Made by a program: the position numbers and the translations under genes. A stretch of DNA of 64,000 nucleotides, from NCBI RefSeq assembly GCF_001054325.1, contig NZ_JVVM01000026.1:1-64000 (forward strand), given 5' to 3'. Shown in pieces: positions 51,953-60,467 of this stretch. Source of the DNA: Corynebacterium vitaeruminis. GTDB taxonomy: Bacteria; Actinomycetota; Actinomycetes; Mycobacteriales; Mycobacteriaceae. Numbering within the stretch: the stretch's first letter is position 1; every line of letters starts with the position of its first letter. The notes beneath the pieces are model-generated. The model was not told where the DNA came from and ran no database searches. It was given only the letters and a program-made list of their open reading frames with translations.

Positions 51953-53677
51953 TTAGATCTCCTCCGGCACCATGGAGATCGCACCACACGGGCACTCTTC
52001 GGCACAGACGCCACAGCCCTTGCAGTAGTCGTACTTGAACTCGTACTTTCCAGGTTCGAGTTTAAGTACGGCGTTGTCCGGGCAGACACCGAAACAGTTG
52101 TCACAGCCGAAGCAATTACCGCAGCTCATGCAACGGCGTGCTTCGAACAGTGCAGATTCCTCATCGAGTCCCTGCACAACCTCATCGAAGTTCGAAGCGC
52201 GTCGTGCTCCCTCGAGTTTCACGCGGACCTTCTGCGGCGCATCGGAGTAATACCAGGTCTCCATGCGGTCCAAAGTGGCATCGCCGTGCTTGGCAGGCGG
52301 TTCGTACTCAGCACCAGAAAGGTACGCATCAATGTAGCGCGCAGCCTTCTTACCGTGCCCAATGGCGACAGTGACATTCTTCTCACTCGGCACCATGTCA
52401 CCACCGGCGAATACACCGGGCAGGCCGGTCATCATCTGGTTGTTGACAGTCACGCTGCCACGGTCCGTGGCAATCTCATTTACGCCGTCGAACAGCGTCA
52501 AGTCAGTTTCCTGCCCCAACGCCATCACCAGCGAGTCCGCCGCCAGTTCTTCGTATTCGCCGGTCGGTTGTGGGAACCCGTTTTCGTCGAGCTCCATCTT
52601 CTCAATCTTGATACTGCCGCCATCGACGTGATTAACGGTCGACAGCCACCGCATGGTGATGCCCTCTTCCTCAGCCTCCAGGACCTCGGAATCATGGGCT
52701 GGCATCTGCTCGCGATTACGTCGGTACAAAATCACCGAATCCGCAGCGCCAAGGCGCTTTGCGGTACGCGCCGCGTCAATCGCCGTATTACCACCACCGT
52801 AGACAACGACAGTGCGGCCCAACATCGGCTTGGCTTCGTCGTCCACAGAGGTTTGCTTCTCGACGTCGGCAAGCACGTCAATCGCATCCATAATGTGTGC
52901 AGCCTCACCTGCGGGCACGCCAATGTTCCTCGCCAGACCGGCACCGATAGCGGTGAACACAGCGTCGAATTCCTCTCGCGCGGCGGCGAGATCATCAACG
53001 CACTTTCCCTGTTCAAAGACCACGCCCATGTCAGCGATTCGGCGAATCTCGGCATCGAGAATTCCGCGTGGCAGGCGGTAGGACGGGATGCCGTAGCGCA
53101 TCATGCCACCGGGCTTGTCGGCTTTGTCGCGCACGGTCACACTGTGCCCAAGAAGCGCCAAGTGGTAAGCGGCGGACAGCCCCGACGGACCGGAGCCCAC
53201 TATGAGTACCTTTTTGCCGGTTGGTTCGCAGGCGACTCGGGGCTGCCAGCCCTCTTCGATGGCCTTGTCACCGAGGAAGCGCTCGATAGCGTTGATACCG
53301 ACTGCCTCATCGACTTGTGCGCGGTTGCAGGCAGTCTGACAGGAGTGGTAGCACACACGTCCCATTACTGCAGGCAGCGGGTTGTTTCGCATGATTTCTC
53401 GCCAGGCGTCTTCATAGTGGCCTTCTTCAGCGTGGTAGAGCCACTGCTGAATGTTCTCTCCCGCCGGGCACGCCTTGTTGCACGGCGGCAACAAGTCCAC
53501 GTACACGGGACGCTCTGTGCGCCACGAGCCTGTCTCGTTGGCCAGCGACGATCCTACATCGAGGGAAATCGCAAATGGCAGCAGAGTCTTCTTCGATTCG
53601 CCCTTCTTGGTCTCGCCTGCCGATGCTCCTCCAGCCTTGCCAGCCGGAGTCGATGACTGAGATTCCTGATTGCTCAT
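51953..53677 (-). CDS. NADPH oxidoreductase (GltD-like) fused to a 2x[4Fe-4S] ferredoxin domain
   Basis: The N-terminal part has the cysteine cluster CNKACPAGENIQQW and then VCYHSCQTACNRA, as in the glutamate-synthase small subunit and dihydropyrimidine dehydrogenase. Two dinucleotide-binding folds follow: VLIVGSGPSGLSAAYHLA (FAD) and VVVYGGGNTAIDAARTAKRL (NADPH), with GVFAGGDMVPSEKNVTVAIG. The C-terminal 80 residues contain CMSCGNCFGCDNCFGVCPD and CKGCGVCAEECPCG, a bacterial two-cluster ferredoxin equal to the delta subunit of 2-oxoacid oxidoreductases. ATG 53677 has GGGAGAAAG upstream. It is the last gene of the operon and probably moves electrons between ferredoxin clusters and NADP(H). 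Confidence 0.88.
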   Translation of the reverse strand: MSNQESQSSTPAGKAGGASAGETKKGESKKTLLPFAISLDVGSSLANETGSWRTERPVYVDLLPPCNKACPAGENIQQWLYHAEEGHYEDAWREIMRNNPLPAVMGRVCYHSCQTACNRAQVDEAVGINAIERFLGDKAIEEGWQPRVACEPTGKKVLIVGSGPSGLSAAYHLALLGHSVTVRDKADKPGGMMRYGIPSYRLPRGILDAEIRRIADMGVVFEQGKCVDDLAAAREEFDAVFTAIGAGLARNIGVPAGEAAHIMDAIDVLADVEKQTSVDDEAKPMLGRTVVVYGGGNTAIDAARTAKRLGAADSVILYRRNREQMPAHDSEVLEAEEEGITMRWLSTVNHVDGGSIKIEKMELDENGFPQPTGEYEELAADSLVMALGQETDLTLFDGVNEIATDRGSVTVNNQMMTGLPGVFAGGDMVPSEKNVTVAIGHGKKAARYIDAYLSGAEYEPPAKHGDATLDRMETWYYSDAPQKVRVKLEGARRASNFDEVVQGLDEESALFEARRCMSCGNCFGCDNCFGVCPDNAVLKLEPGKYEFKYDYCKGCGVCAEECPCGAISMVPEEI

Positions 53678-53690
53678 TGCTGCTTTCTCC

Positions 53691-54803
53691 CTACCGCTCA
53701 CTGGAAGTCATTGATTCGCTTGCCGACGTCCCCTGCGGCTTCTCCAGCAAATCCAGGGCGTCATCGTCGATGAGGTTGTACCGGCGGATGTTCCGATCCG
53801 CGCCCGCCTGCAGCTGTTCGAGCACCTGTGGGTCAGCACCCTTTTTGAACAGGTGTGCAAAGCGCCGCTGCAGCTTCAAGTACTCGGTCACCGGTACCGG
53901 ACGGCGAATCTTAGCCACCGAGGTGACCTCGCCGTACTCGGCCTCAAAGACCGGGAACATGCCCGACTGCGTCGCCATGCGAGCGACCTTAATTGTGTGA
54001 TTCGAGGCCGAGCCCCACCCCAGCGGGCATGGCACGAGCACGTGGATGTAGCGCGCGCCGCGGAATTCCATAGCGCGGGTGACCTTGTACTCCAGGTCGC
54101 GCAAGTCCGCGACGGTGGCGGTGGCGACATAGGGAATCTCATGCGCCATCGCGATACGCGGCAAGTCTTTGCCCTGGCCAAAGGTGTTACCCGGGTGCTC
54201 ACCGACCGGCTGTGTGGTCGCAGTTCGGGCGGCCGGCGGGGTTGCGCCGGAGCGCTGGACACCGGTGTTCATATAGGCCTCGTTGTCGTAGCAGATGTAG
54301 AGCACATCATCATTGCGCTCAAACATGCCGGACAGTGGCCCGAAACCGATGTCGACTGTGCCACCGTCACCACCTTGGGCGACCACGCGGACGTCGTCAC
54401 GCCCCTTTGCCTTCATTGCAGCCTGCACGCCGGTCGCGACGGCGGGGGCGTTGCCGAACAGGGAGTGAATCCACGGCAAGTTCCAGGACGTTTCCGGGTA
54501 CGGAGTTGAGAAAACCTCCAGGCAGCCGGTGGCATTTACTGCGATGACTTGTTTATCGGCGGCAGCCACGGCGGCGTCGAGGGCGTAGCGAGCTCCCAGT
54601 GCCTCACCGCAGCCCTGACAAGCGCGGTGTCCCGAGGTCAGCGAGTTGAAACGCTCGGTGCCGGACTGCACGGAGCGCAGCTTTTCCTCGACCAGTCGGT
54701 TACCAATGGCAAAGGAGCCGACTTGGTAGAACTTTGCCTCTTCACGAGACGGAATTTCTGTGGCGCGGTAGTGCGGGGTGGGAAGTGGCGTTGGACTAGT
54801 CAT
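53691..54803 (-). CDS. porB: 2-oxoacid:ferredoxin oxidoreductase beta subunit (TPP-binding)
   Basis: The thiamine-diphosphate site is VVAQGGDGGTVDIGFG through DNEAYMNTGVQRSG, and the cluster cysteines start in HRACQGCGEALGARYA. PLGWGSASNHTIKVARMATQ is the typical beta-subunit end region. ATG 54803 has GGAG nine bases upstream and overlaps the alpha gene by eight bases; the open frame that runs to 55034 lies within porA and is discarded. With the alpha, gamma and fused delta subunits it forms a pyruvate:ferredoxin-type enzyme. Confidence 0.92.
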   Translation of the reverse strand: MTSPTPLPTPHYRATEIPSREEAKFYQVGSFAIGNRLVEEKLRSVQSGTERFNSLTSGHRACQGCGEALGARYALDAAVAAADKQVIAVNATGCLEVFSTPYPETSWNLPWIHSLFGNAPAVATGVQAAMKAKGRDDVRVVAQGGDGGTVDIGFGPLSGMFERNDDVLYICYDNEAYMNTGVQRSGATPPAARTATTQPVGEHPGNTFGQGKDLPRIAMAHEIPYVATATVADLRDLEYKVTRAMEFRGARYIHVLVPCPLGWGSASNHTIKVARMATQSGMFPVFEAEYGEVTSVAKIRRPVPVTEYLKLQRRFAHLFKKGADPQVLEQLQAGADRNIRRYNLIDDDALDLLEKPQGTSASESMTSSER

Positions 54804-56073
54804 TGTGGGTCTCCTCGGAGTAGTGACCGACCATGGCCTTGTTGGATACATCCTTAAGCAGGTTTTCCGGGATGGATCCGGAGCGACGCTGCAGCTTTTC
54901 GCGCTCGAGTTCGCGGTCAACGAGCTCTCGGTCGAGGTCGAGGAAAGTCGTATCCTCAACTTCGTCGCGAACGGCCTTGTCCAGGTAAGAGTGCAGCGAG
55001 CTCTTCGTGATGTCGCGTCCACCCAACCCGGCAATCAGCTCGTGGCAGATGAATCGACGACCGCGCATCGCAGCGCGGCAGTGGGACGACACAATGCCGC
55101 CGATACCGACCGAAAATGCCTTCTCCAGCACGATGAATCGCTTCGCGTTACTCAGGGCTTCACGCACTGCTTCCGTCGGGAAGGGGCGGAAGGAGACCAG
55201 GGACAGCACACCAATCTTCTCCCCTGCTTCACGACGCTCGTCCACGACATCTCGGAGGGTTCCGGTGACTGAGCCGAGGCAGACAATAATGGTCTCGGCA
55301 TCCTCAGTGCGGTACTTGTGCAGCAGACCACCGGAAGCACGGCCGAAGATCCCCTCAAATTCCTTTTGCACACGCGGAATGATGTCCAGCGCCTGCAGCT
55401 GCTTGTGGTGAGCGAGGTAGCGCACCTCGGTGAACGCCTCGGGCCCAACCATGGCACCGATGGAAATCGGGTCTGCCGGATCGAGCACCTGGCGGGGCTC
55501 GTACGGTGGCAGGAATTCGCTGACCTGGTCCGCTTCTGGAACGTCAACCTGCTCCATCGCGTGTGTCAAAATGAACCCATCCATGCACACCATGACGGGG
55601 ATTGAGAGTTCTTCGGCAATTTTGAAGGCCTGAACATGCAGGTCGGCTGCCTCTTGGTTGTCGATGGCGTAGAGCTGCAGCCAACCGGAGTCACGCTGAC
55701 TCATCGAGTCGGTATGGTCGTTCCAGATGTTAATCGGCGAACCGATGGCACGGTTGGCCACTGTCATCACGATGGGCAGCCCCAGACCAGAGGCGTTGTA
55801 GACGGCCTCCACCATGTAGAGCAGCCCCTGCGAAGCGGTTGCGGTATAGGAGCGAGCACCTGCTGCCGAGGCGCCAATCGATGCCGACATCGCAGAAAAC
55901 TCGGATTCTACGTTGACATATTCGCAGCCTGTTAGCTCGCCAGATTTCACCAGAGCCGACAGAGCTTCCACGATGTGAGTCTGCGGGGAAATGGGATAGG
56001 CGCAGATAACTTCTGGACGACATGCTGCGACGGTCTGCGCTACCGCCTGGCTGCCCTCAATTTGCTTAAGCAT
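54796..56073 (-). CDS. porA: 2-oxoacid:ferredoxin oxidoreductase alpha subunit
   Basis: YPISPQTHIVEALSALVKSG is the TPP-pyrimidine domain signature, and NVESEFSAMSASIGASAAGA with SYTATASQGLLYMVEA continues it. The segment INIWNDHTDSMSQRDSGWLQ is close to archaeal and bacterial PorA, favouring pyruvate over 2-oxoglutarate. The C-terminal part has the transketolase-C-like fold (IGVLSLVSFRPFPTEAVREA). The length of 425 is normal. It is eight bases downstream of the gamma gene. Confidence 0.92.
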   Translation of the reverse strand: MLKQIEGSQAVAQTVAACRPEVICAYPISPQTHIVEALSALVKSGELTGCEYVNVESEFSAMSASIGASAAGARSYTATASQGLLYMVEAVYNASGLGLPIVMTVANRAIGSPINIWNDHTDSMSQRDSGWLQLYAIDNQEAADLHVQAFKIAEELSIPVMVCMDGFILTHAMEQVDVPEADQVSEFLPPYEPRQVLDPADPISIGAMVGPEAFTEVRYLAHHKQLQALDIIPRVQKEFEGIFGRASGGLLHKYRTEDAETIIVCLGSVTGTLRDVVDERREAGEKIGVLSLVSFRPFPTEAVREALSNAKRFIVLEKAFSVGIGGIVSSHCRAAMRGRRFICHELIAGLGGRDITKSSLHSYLDKAVRDEVEDTTFLDLDRELVDRELEREKLQRRSGSIPENLLKDVSNKAMVGHYSEETHND

Positions 56074-56081
56074 CTACTCGC

Positions 56082-56693
56082 CTACTTTTCCTGTGCTGGG
56101 TTTTTCGCGGCTGCTGGGTTTTGTGCTGCTTTCTTTTTCTCATTGACCAGCTCATATGCTGCCTTGGCCGCGGCTACGTTCTTCTCGCCGACAGACTTTG
56201 AGAAGCGTTGCATAACCGCATCGGCTACCGACTGCATCTCAATGAGCCCGGTCAGCGCGGCCATTCCTCCGAGCAGCACGGCATTCGGGACGGTACGGCC
56301 GGTGTATTCACGTGCGATGTCGGTGGCAGGAATTGTCATAAAGTGCCCCGCCGGTTGGCGCGCTTGCAGCTCGGACAATCCGAGCTCAGCGGTGCGTTTC
56401 GAGGAGTTAATGAGCACATACCCCTCGTCGGAAAGCCCCGAAAACACGTCCAAAATCGGCAGCAGCGTCGGATCTTGGATGATTAATAGATCCGGGTGGA
56501 GCACCGGTTCGCGGGTGCGAATCTCGCGATCACTAATGCGGCAATACGCGACAACCGGCGCACCTGTGCGTTCAGAACCAAAGGATGGAAATGCCTGTGC
56601 GTGACGCCCCTCCGCGAAAGCCGCCATCGCGATGAGATCAGAGGCGGTGACTACGCCTTGCCCTCCGCGTCCGTGAATTCGTACCTCGACCAT
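56082..56693 (-). CDS. porC: 2-oxoacid:ferredoxin oxidoreductase gamma subunit
   Basis: EVRIHGRGGQGVVTASDLIA is the gamma-domain glycine-rich start, followed by PSFGSERTGAPVVAYCRI. The last 30 residues are Lys/Ala/Pro-rich (EKKKAAQNPAAAKNPAQEK), an extension beyond the family. It is the first gene of the four-gene operon porC-porA-porB-oxidoreductase and is divergent from the MFS exporter. The promoter region is 128 bp, shared with the TetR operator region. Confidence 0.92.
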   Translation of the reverse strand: MVEVRIHGRGGQGVVTASDLIAMAAFAEGRHAQAFPSFGSERTGAPVVAYCRISDREIRTREPVLHPDLLIIQDPTLLPILDVFSGLSDEGYVLINSSKRTAELGLSELQARQPAGHFMTIPATDIAREYTGRTVPNAVLLGGMAALTGLIEMQSVADAVMQRFSKSVGEKNVAAAKAAYELVNEKKKAAQNPAAAKNPAQEK

Positions 56694-56787
56694 GCCTTCA
56701 ACTTAGACGCTTTTCCACCATCCCGCTGGGTAAGATTGGCTTACTTTTCCTGCAGCTTCATGCCTAATTTCCTAAATTTCAGAAGTT

Positions 56788-56817
56788 GTAACTAAACCGA
56801 ACGTTCGTTACAGTTAC
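56788..56817. promoter_or_regulatory. Palindromic operator of the MFS-TetR operon
   Basis: Half-sites GTAACTAAACCGAAC and GTTCGTTACAGTTAC form a 30-bp imperfect palindrome centred on CGAACGTTCG. It ends four bases before the exporter start codon, which suggests direct repression by the TetR-family protein of the same operon. The start of the divergent por operon lies 95 bp away. Confidence 0.82.
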
Positions 56818-56821
56818 TGGA

Positions 56822-58318
56822 ATGACAAGCACCGACAAAACCGCTCCCGCGGGGGCAAATCCGCCCACTCCAGTCACCCACAGGTGGCTCTTCCTCGCTA
56901 TCATCAGCGCCGGCCTACTACTTATCGGCGTAGATAACTCGGTGCTCTACACAGCTCTACCCGTCCTGCGCGAACAGCTTCACACCACTGAGCTAGAGGG
57001 ACTGTGGATTATCAACGCCTACCCCCTGGTAATCTCCGCGCTCCTGCTCGGCACGGGCACCCTGGGAGACCGCATCGGCCACCGCAAAATGTTTCTTGTC
57101 GGCCTGACAATCTTTGGCTTTTCATCCCTGGCCGCCGCGTTTGCTCCAAATGCTTGGGCTCTGGTCGCCGCCCGTGGTTTTTTGGGTCTGGGAGCTGCCA
57201 CCATGATGCCGGCCACCCTCGCCCTGCTACGCGAGACTTTCCACCACCCTCGCGAACTCGCCACGGCTATTGGCATTTGGTCAGCCACGGCGACGCTGGG
57301 CGCTGCCGCCGGCCCCGTCGTTGGTGGCTTCCTGCTGGAGCACTTTTGGTGGGGGTCTATCTTCCTTATCAACATCCCAGTCGTGATTCTCGCAATCATT
57401 GGCACGCTGATTTTTGCGCCCTCGAATCAACCAAACCCTGCCAAACACTGGGACTTCCTCACCAGCTTCTACGCGATGCTGGCCATGCTGGGTCTGGTTT
57501 CACTCATTAAGGAACTCGCCGGTCATCGCTCCTCCATCGCCATCGTGGCAGCTATCGCCTGCGGGCTGGTGGGCGCGGTACTGTTTCGACGTCGCCAAGC
57601 ACGTCTTACCGAGCCCCTCATCGACTTCTCCGTCTTCGGTTCGCCGATGTTCACCGGTGGCGTGCTGGCGGCCGCGCTTGCCATGTTTGTTCTGGCAGGC
57701 TCCGAATTGATGACTACGCAGCGCTTCCAGATTTCCGTCGGCTACACACCACTCGACGCTGGCCTGCTAGTCGCCACCGCGGCATTGGCATCCCTCCCCG
57801 TTGCAGTCATCGGCGGTATGGTGCTGCACCGGGTGGGTTTCCGCACGCTCATCACTGGCGGGTTCCTACTGAATGCCGTCGGCCTGGGGTTTATGTACTA
57901 CGGCGTTTCCTCGGGCAGTTTCCCGCTCACAATCGCGGGATTGATACTGCTCGGCGCAGGGGCGGGTTCTGTGATGTCGGTGTCGTCGACCGCGATTATC
58001 GGCTCGGCTCCGAAGTCAAAGGCAGGCATGGCAGCGGCGATGGAATCCGTGTCCTACGAATTCGGCACGCTGATTACCGTCGCCATCACCGGCAGCCTCC
58101 TGCCCATGTTCTACGCTCTGTTCACGCCCGTTGACGCCAGCATCTCGCTCACCGATGCGCTTCACACACCAGCGCTTAACGACGGCGCCCGCGCCGGACT
58201 CGACAGCTCCTACCTGGCCATTTTGATTATTCTGGCTGTCGTTGCTGTCATTGCGGCAATCGTGACTGCGGTGACATTCCGCGGAAATCCGAAGGAGACC
58301 GAATATGCGCACGAGTAA
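56822..58318 (+). CDS. MFS drug exporter of the DHA2 (14-TMS, EmrB/QacA) family
   Basis: The first loop carries IGVDNSVLYTALPVLREQL, the DHA2 motif with an acidic residue in helix 1, then LWIINAYPLVISALLLGTG and LGDRIGHRKMFLVG (motif A). Motif C is represented by WSATATLGAAAGPVVGGFLL. Fourteen hydrophobic segments are expected from the 498-residue length. The family exports quaternary ammonium compounds, dyes and biocides (SmvA, QacA, LfrA). It overlaps the TetR gene by 14 bases, so the regulator is co-expressed with its target, and an operator palindrome sits at its start codon. The actual substrate is not predictable. Confidence 0.92.
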   Translation: MTSTDKTAPAGANPPTPVTHRWLFLAIISAGLLLIGVDNSVLYTALPVLREQLHTTELEGLWIINAYPLVISALLLGTGTLGDRIGHRKMFLVGLTIFGFSSLAAAFAPNAWALVAARGFLGLGAATMMPATLALLRETFHHPRELATAIGIWSATATLGAAAGPVVGGFLLEHFWWGSIFLINIPVVILAIIGTLIFAPSNQPNPAKHWDFLTSFYAMLAMLGLVSLIKELAGHRSSIAIVAAIACGLVGAVLFRRRQARLTEPLIDFSVFGSPMFTGGVLAAALAMFVLAGSELMTTQRFQISVGYTPLDAGLLVATAALASLPVAVIGGMVLHRVGFRTLITGGFLLNAVGLGFMYYGVSSGSFPLTIAGLILLGAGAGSVMSVSSTAIIGSAPKSKAGMAAAMESVSYEFGTLITVAITGSLLPMFYALFTPVDASISLTDALHTPALNDGARAGLDSSYLAILIILAVVAVIAAIVTAVTFRGNPKETEYAHE

Positions 58319-58850
58319 GCGCACTGCCATCCTCGACACAATCGTTGAGATTATCGAGACAAGCGGATTTTCCGAGGTCACCTACGAAAATGTCGCAACT
58401 CAATGCGGAATGAGTAAATCAGGGTTGATTTACCACTTCCCCTCCCGCGAAGACATGATCCGCAGCGTCCATGAATACATGGCGCAGCTATGGGAGGAAG
58501 AACTGATTGAAGCCGCAGGCGGGCCCGCGGATGAGGTCTCCCCCGCCAACCGCTTACGTGCAAACCTCCAGGTCTCGCTGGATACGGCAACGAGAGCTGA
58601 ACTACTTATGTCCATCGACTCCGCTGCAGACCCGGAGCTGCGCGAGATTTGGACCCGCCTTTTGCGCCGATGGAATCCGCCGGTGGAGCAGATTGCCACC
58701 GATGAGGACGCCTGTATGGCCTACGTTGTCCAGATGATCTCCGATGGACTCTGGGCTAACGACTATCTCAATGGCAATCAGCTCACGAAAGCACAGCGCA
58801 AGGCCATTGTCGAGGCCGCGACAAAATTGATTCCGGAGTCAATGGAGTAG
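58305..58850 (+). CDS. TetR-family transcriptional regulator
   Basis: The N-terminal helix-turn-helix reads RTAILDTIVEIIETSGFSEV followed by YENVATQCGMSKSGLIYHFP, a standard TetR domain. The rest (about 120 residues) is the ligand-binding helical domain, ending LTKAQRKAIVEAATKLIP. The length of 181 is normal. It starts within the end of the exporter gene. It probably represses the operon through the palindrome at 56788-56817 and is released by an exported compound. Confidence 0.9.
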   Translation: MRTSKRTAILDTIVEIIETSGFSEVTYENVATQCGMSKSGLIYHFPSREDMIRSVHEYMAQLWEEELIEAAGGPADEVSPANRLRANLQVSLDTATRAELLMSIDSAADPELREIWTRLLRRWNPPVEQIATDEDACMAYVVQMISDGLWANDYLNGNQLTKAQRKAIVEAATKLIPESME

Positions 58851-58861
58851 CTGATTTTAAA

Positions 58862-58921
58862 ACGCCCTTACGCTAAACGCCCTTACGCTAAACCCCCTTA
58901 CGCTGAACGTCCTTGAGCTCA
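58862..58921. repeat. 15-bp tandem repeat covering the 3' end of the hydrolase gene
   Basis: ACGCCCTTACGCTAA is repeated four times: two identical copies, one with two changes, and a degenerate one. The unit is five codons long. Read on the minus strand the coding copies give VQRKG, and a CAG-to-TAG change in the next unit creates the stop codon. Confidence 0.88.
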
Positions 58922-60090
58922 GAGTCAGTGGCCAGGCTGTAGTTAGCACCTTCATAGACGGCCTTTGCGCGCTCCGTTCCGTCGAGCACATACTCACCAA
59001 AGGACAGCACCAGCGAGCCGAGCACATTCTTGGACGGATCGTCCAGGTAGCTGCCGTGATAGGAACCGGTGACCACCGCTTCCCAGGCAGGCCCTGCAGC
59101 GTCGCGGTAACCACGTCGATCCGCATCAAAAGGAACGATGTCCTCGTACTCAGCAATGGCAACGAGGCTCGGAATCTCCGGCGGAGTGGAGAGCAGCCCA
59201 GCGTCGGAAGGCCCTGGGTTGATGGCGACAAGCCCGCGGGTGACCATGTCAATCCCCGCAGCCTGGAAGGCCTTATCCATCCTGTTGTTCAGGAAGATTG
59301 CGGAGCCACCACCTGCGGAATGCCCGACCAGCATCGTGCGGGAGAAATCGATCTTGCCTGCAAGCGGCGTGGATTCGTCCTTATTGGCCGCGGCAGCAAC
59401 TGATGCTGCGAGCACCATCTGTGGCGCGAACCAGTTGGTGAAGTTGTAGCCCAGAGCCACGACGTATCCGTGGCTTGCGTACAGTCGCGCATGCGCGTCA
59501 TACATGCCCGGCTCGGTGCCGATGCCAGGGCTTAAAACAATCAGTGGTGCGGACTCCATGGAGTCAATATCCGCCGGGTAGATAAGCTGCGCGCCAACTG
59601 GGGAGGCGTTGGCCGACTCCGGCAACACGTCGTAACAGCCGGTGGTGTCGTGGACACCGTGGAGGTCTCGCAGTACGCGGTTGTAGATGGTGTAGACCAC
59701 GCCATCGCATGGCATTGCCTCGCGGGTTGCGGCAACCGGATGGGAGCCCATCGCTCCGAACTCGTTGCGCAACTGCCCTGCTTCTGGAGCAAACGGCTCG
59801 GTGATATGCCCGCTTTCACCATCAGTGATGATGCGGTTCACGCCACCCATAACATCAACCAGGCCACCGCCAATTTTGTCCACGGTTTCCGAGTTCTGGT
59901 AGTCAATAGTGCTTTCACGTGCAGTGATGTCCGGCAGCTGACCAATGTGCGGCGCTGCCTGTGCTGGCATCTGTCCACCGAGAATTACACCAGCTGCGAG
60001 CGAGAGAGCAACCACCTTTGAGGCCTTGCGTCCCCACCCTTGATGGGATGCCACCACAGTCTTTCCGGCCGTCCTTACTGAACCAATCAT
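58888..60090 (-). CDS. Secreted alpha/beta-hydrolase (lipase/esterase-like)
   Basis: ATG 60090 with AAGGAAAAC just upstream starts a long Sec signal (a basic stretch, then VVALSLAAGVILGGQMPAQA). The body is an alpha/beta-hydrolase: the oxyanion strand LIVLSPGIGTEPGMYD, nucleophile serine in MLVGHSAGGGSAIF, acid aspartate in AIAEYEDIVPFD and histidine in TGSYHGSYLDD. The order resembles secreted triacylglycerol lipases and polyester-type hydrolases of Actinobacteria. Two cysteines (MPCDGVV and TTGCYDV) may pair. The final codons lie in a 15-bp tandem repeat. The substrate is probably an ester lipid but is not proven. The frame extends to 60189 without a ribosome site. Confidence 0.83.
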   Translation of the reverse strand: MIGSVRTAGKTVVASHQGWGRKASKVVALSLAAGVILGGQMPAQAAPHIGQLPDITARESTIDYQNSETVDKIGGGLVDVMGGVNRIITDGESGHITEPFAPEAGQLRNEFGAMGSHPVAATREAMPCDGVVYTIYNRVLRDLHGVHDTTGCYDVLPESANASPVGAQLIYPADIDSMESAPLIVLSPGIGTEPGMYDAHARLYASHGYVVALGYNFTNWFAPQMVLAASVAAAANKDESTPLAGKIDFSRTMLVGHSAGGGSAIFLNNRMDKAFQAAGIDMVTRGLVAINPGPSDAGLLSTPPEIPSLVAIAEYEDIVPFDADRRGYRDAAGPAWEAVVTGSYHGSYLDDPSKNVLGSLVLSFGEYVLDGTERAKAVYEGANYSLATDSELKDVQRKGV

Positions 60091-60467
60091 TGTTTTCCTT
60101 ATCTCTTGCCAAGAACCTAGGAATACGAATCTACCTAAAGTGTAAAGATAGAAGTAACCTCCCCCAAATTTCACCCCCCAAACAATCACCGAGCGCGATA
60201 CAAATGTTCACTCTCGCGCGAAAATAACACCCCTTACCCCCATTGCCTACCCCCTTACACTATTGCGCAAAATCGAAAACACCCACCTCACCACCGTTAC
60301 CCGCATATTTTTATTACCTTTTTCCACAAACACCTCCGCGACCTCACCACCAGCGCATACCTTATTGACACCAAGGAGAAAGCGGTCACGCCCACACTCA
60401 CTGTCAACCAACAACCGAGTGCGCATGGCCCTTAACAAAACCCCCCGAATAGAAAAGAACTCCCACA
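60091..60467. other. Divergent promoter region of the hydrolase and pntA genes
   Basis: This 377-bp gap has strong C-runs on the plus strand and AT-rich blocks. An inverted repeat GCGCGA/TCGCGC occurs at 60193-60219. A purine-rich AAAAGAA before pntA is the only ribosome-site candidate. I see no gene. Confidence 0.55.

Noticed and set aside
54804-55034. N-terminal extension of the PorB frame
   Set aside because: It lies inside porA and is Arg/Ser/Thr-rich; ATG 54803 has a ribosome site and the family start.
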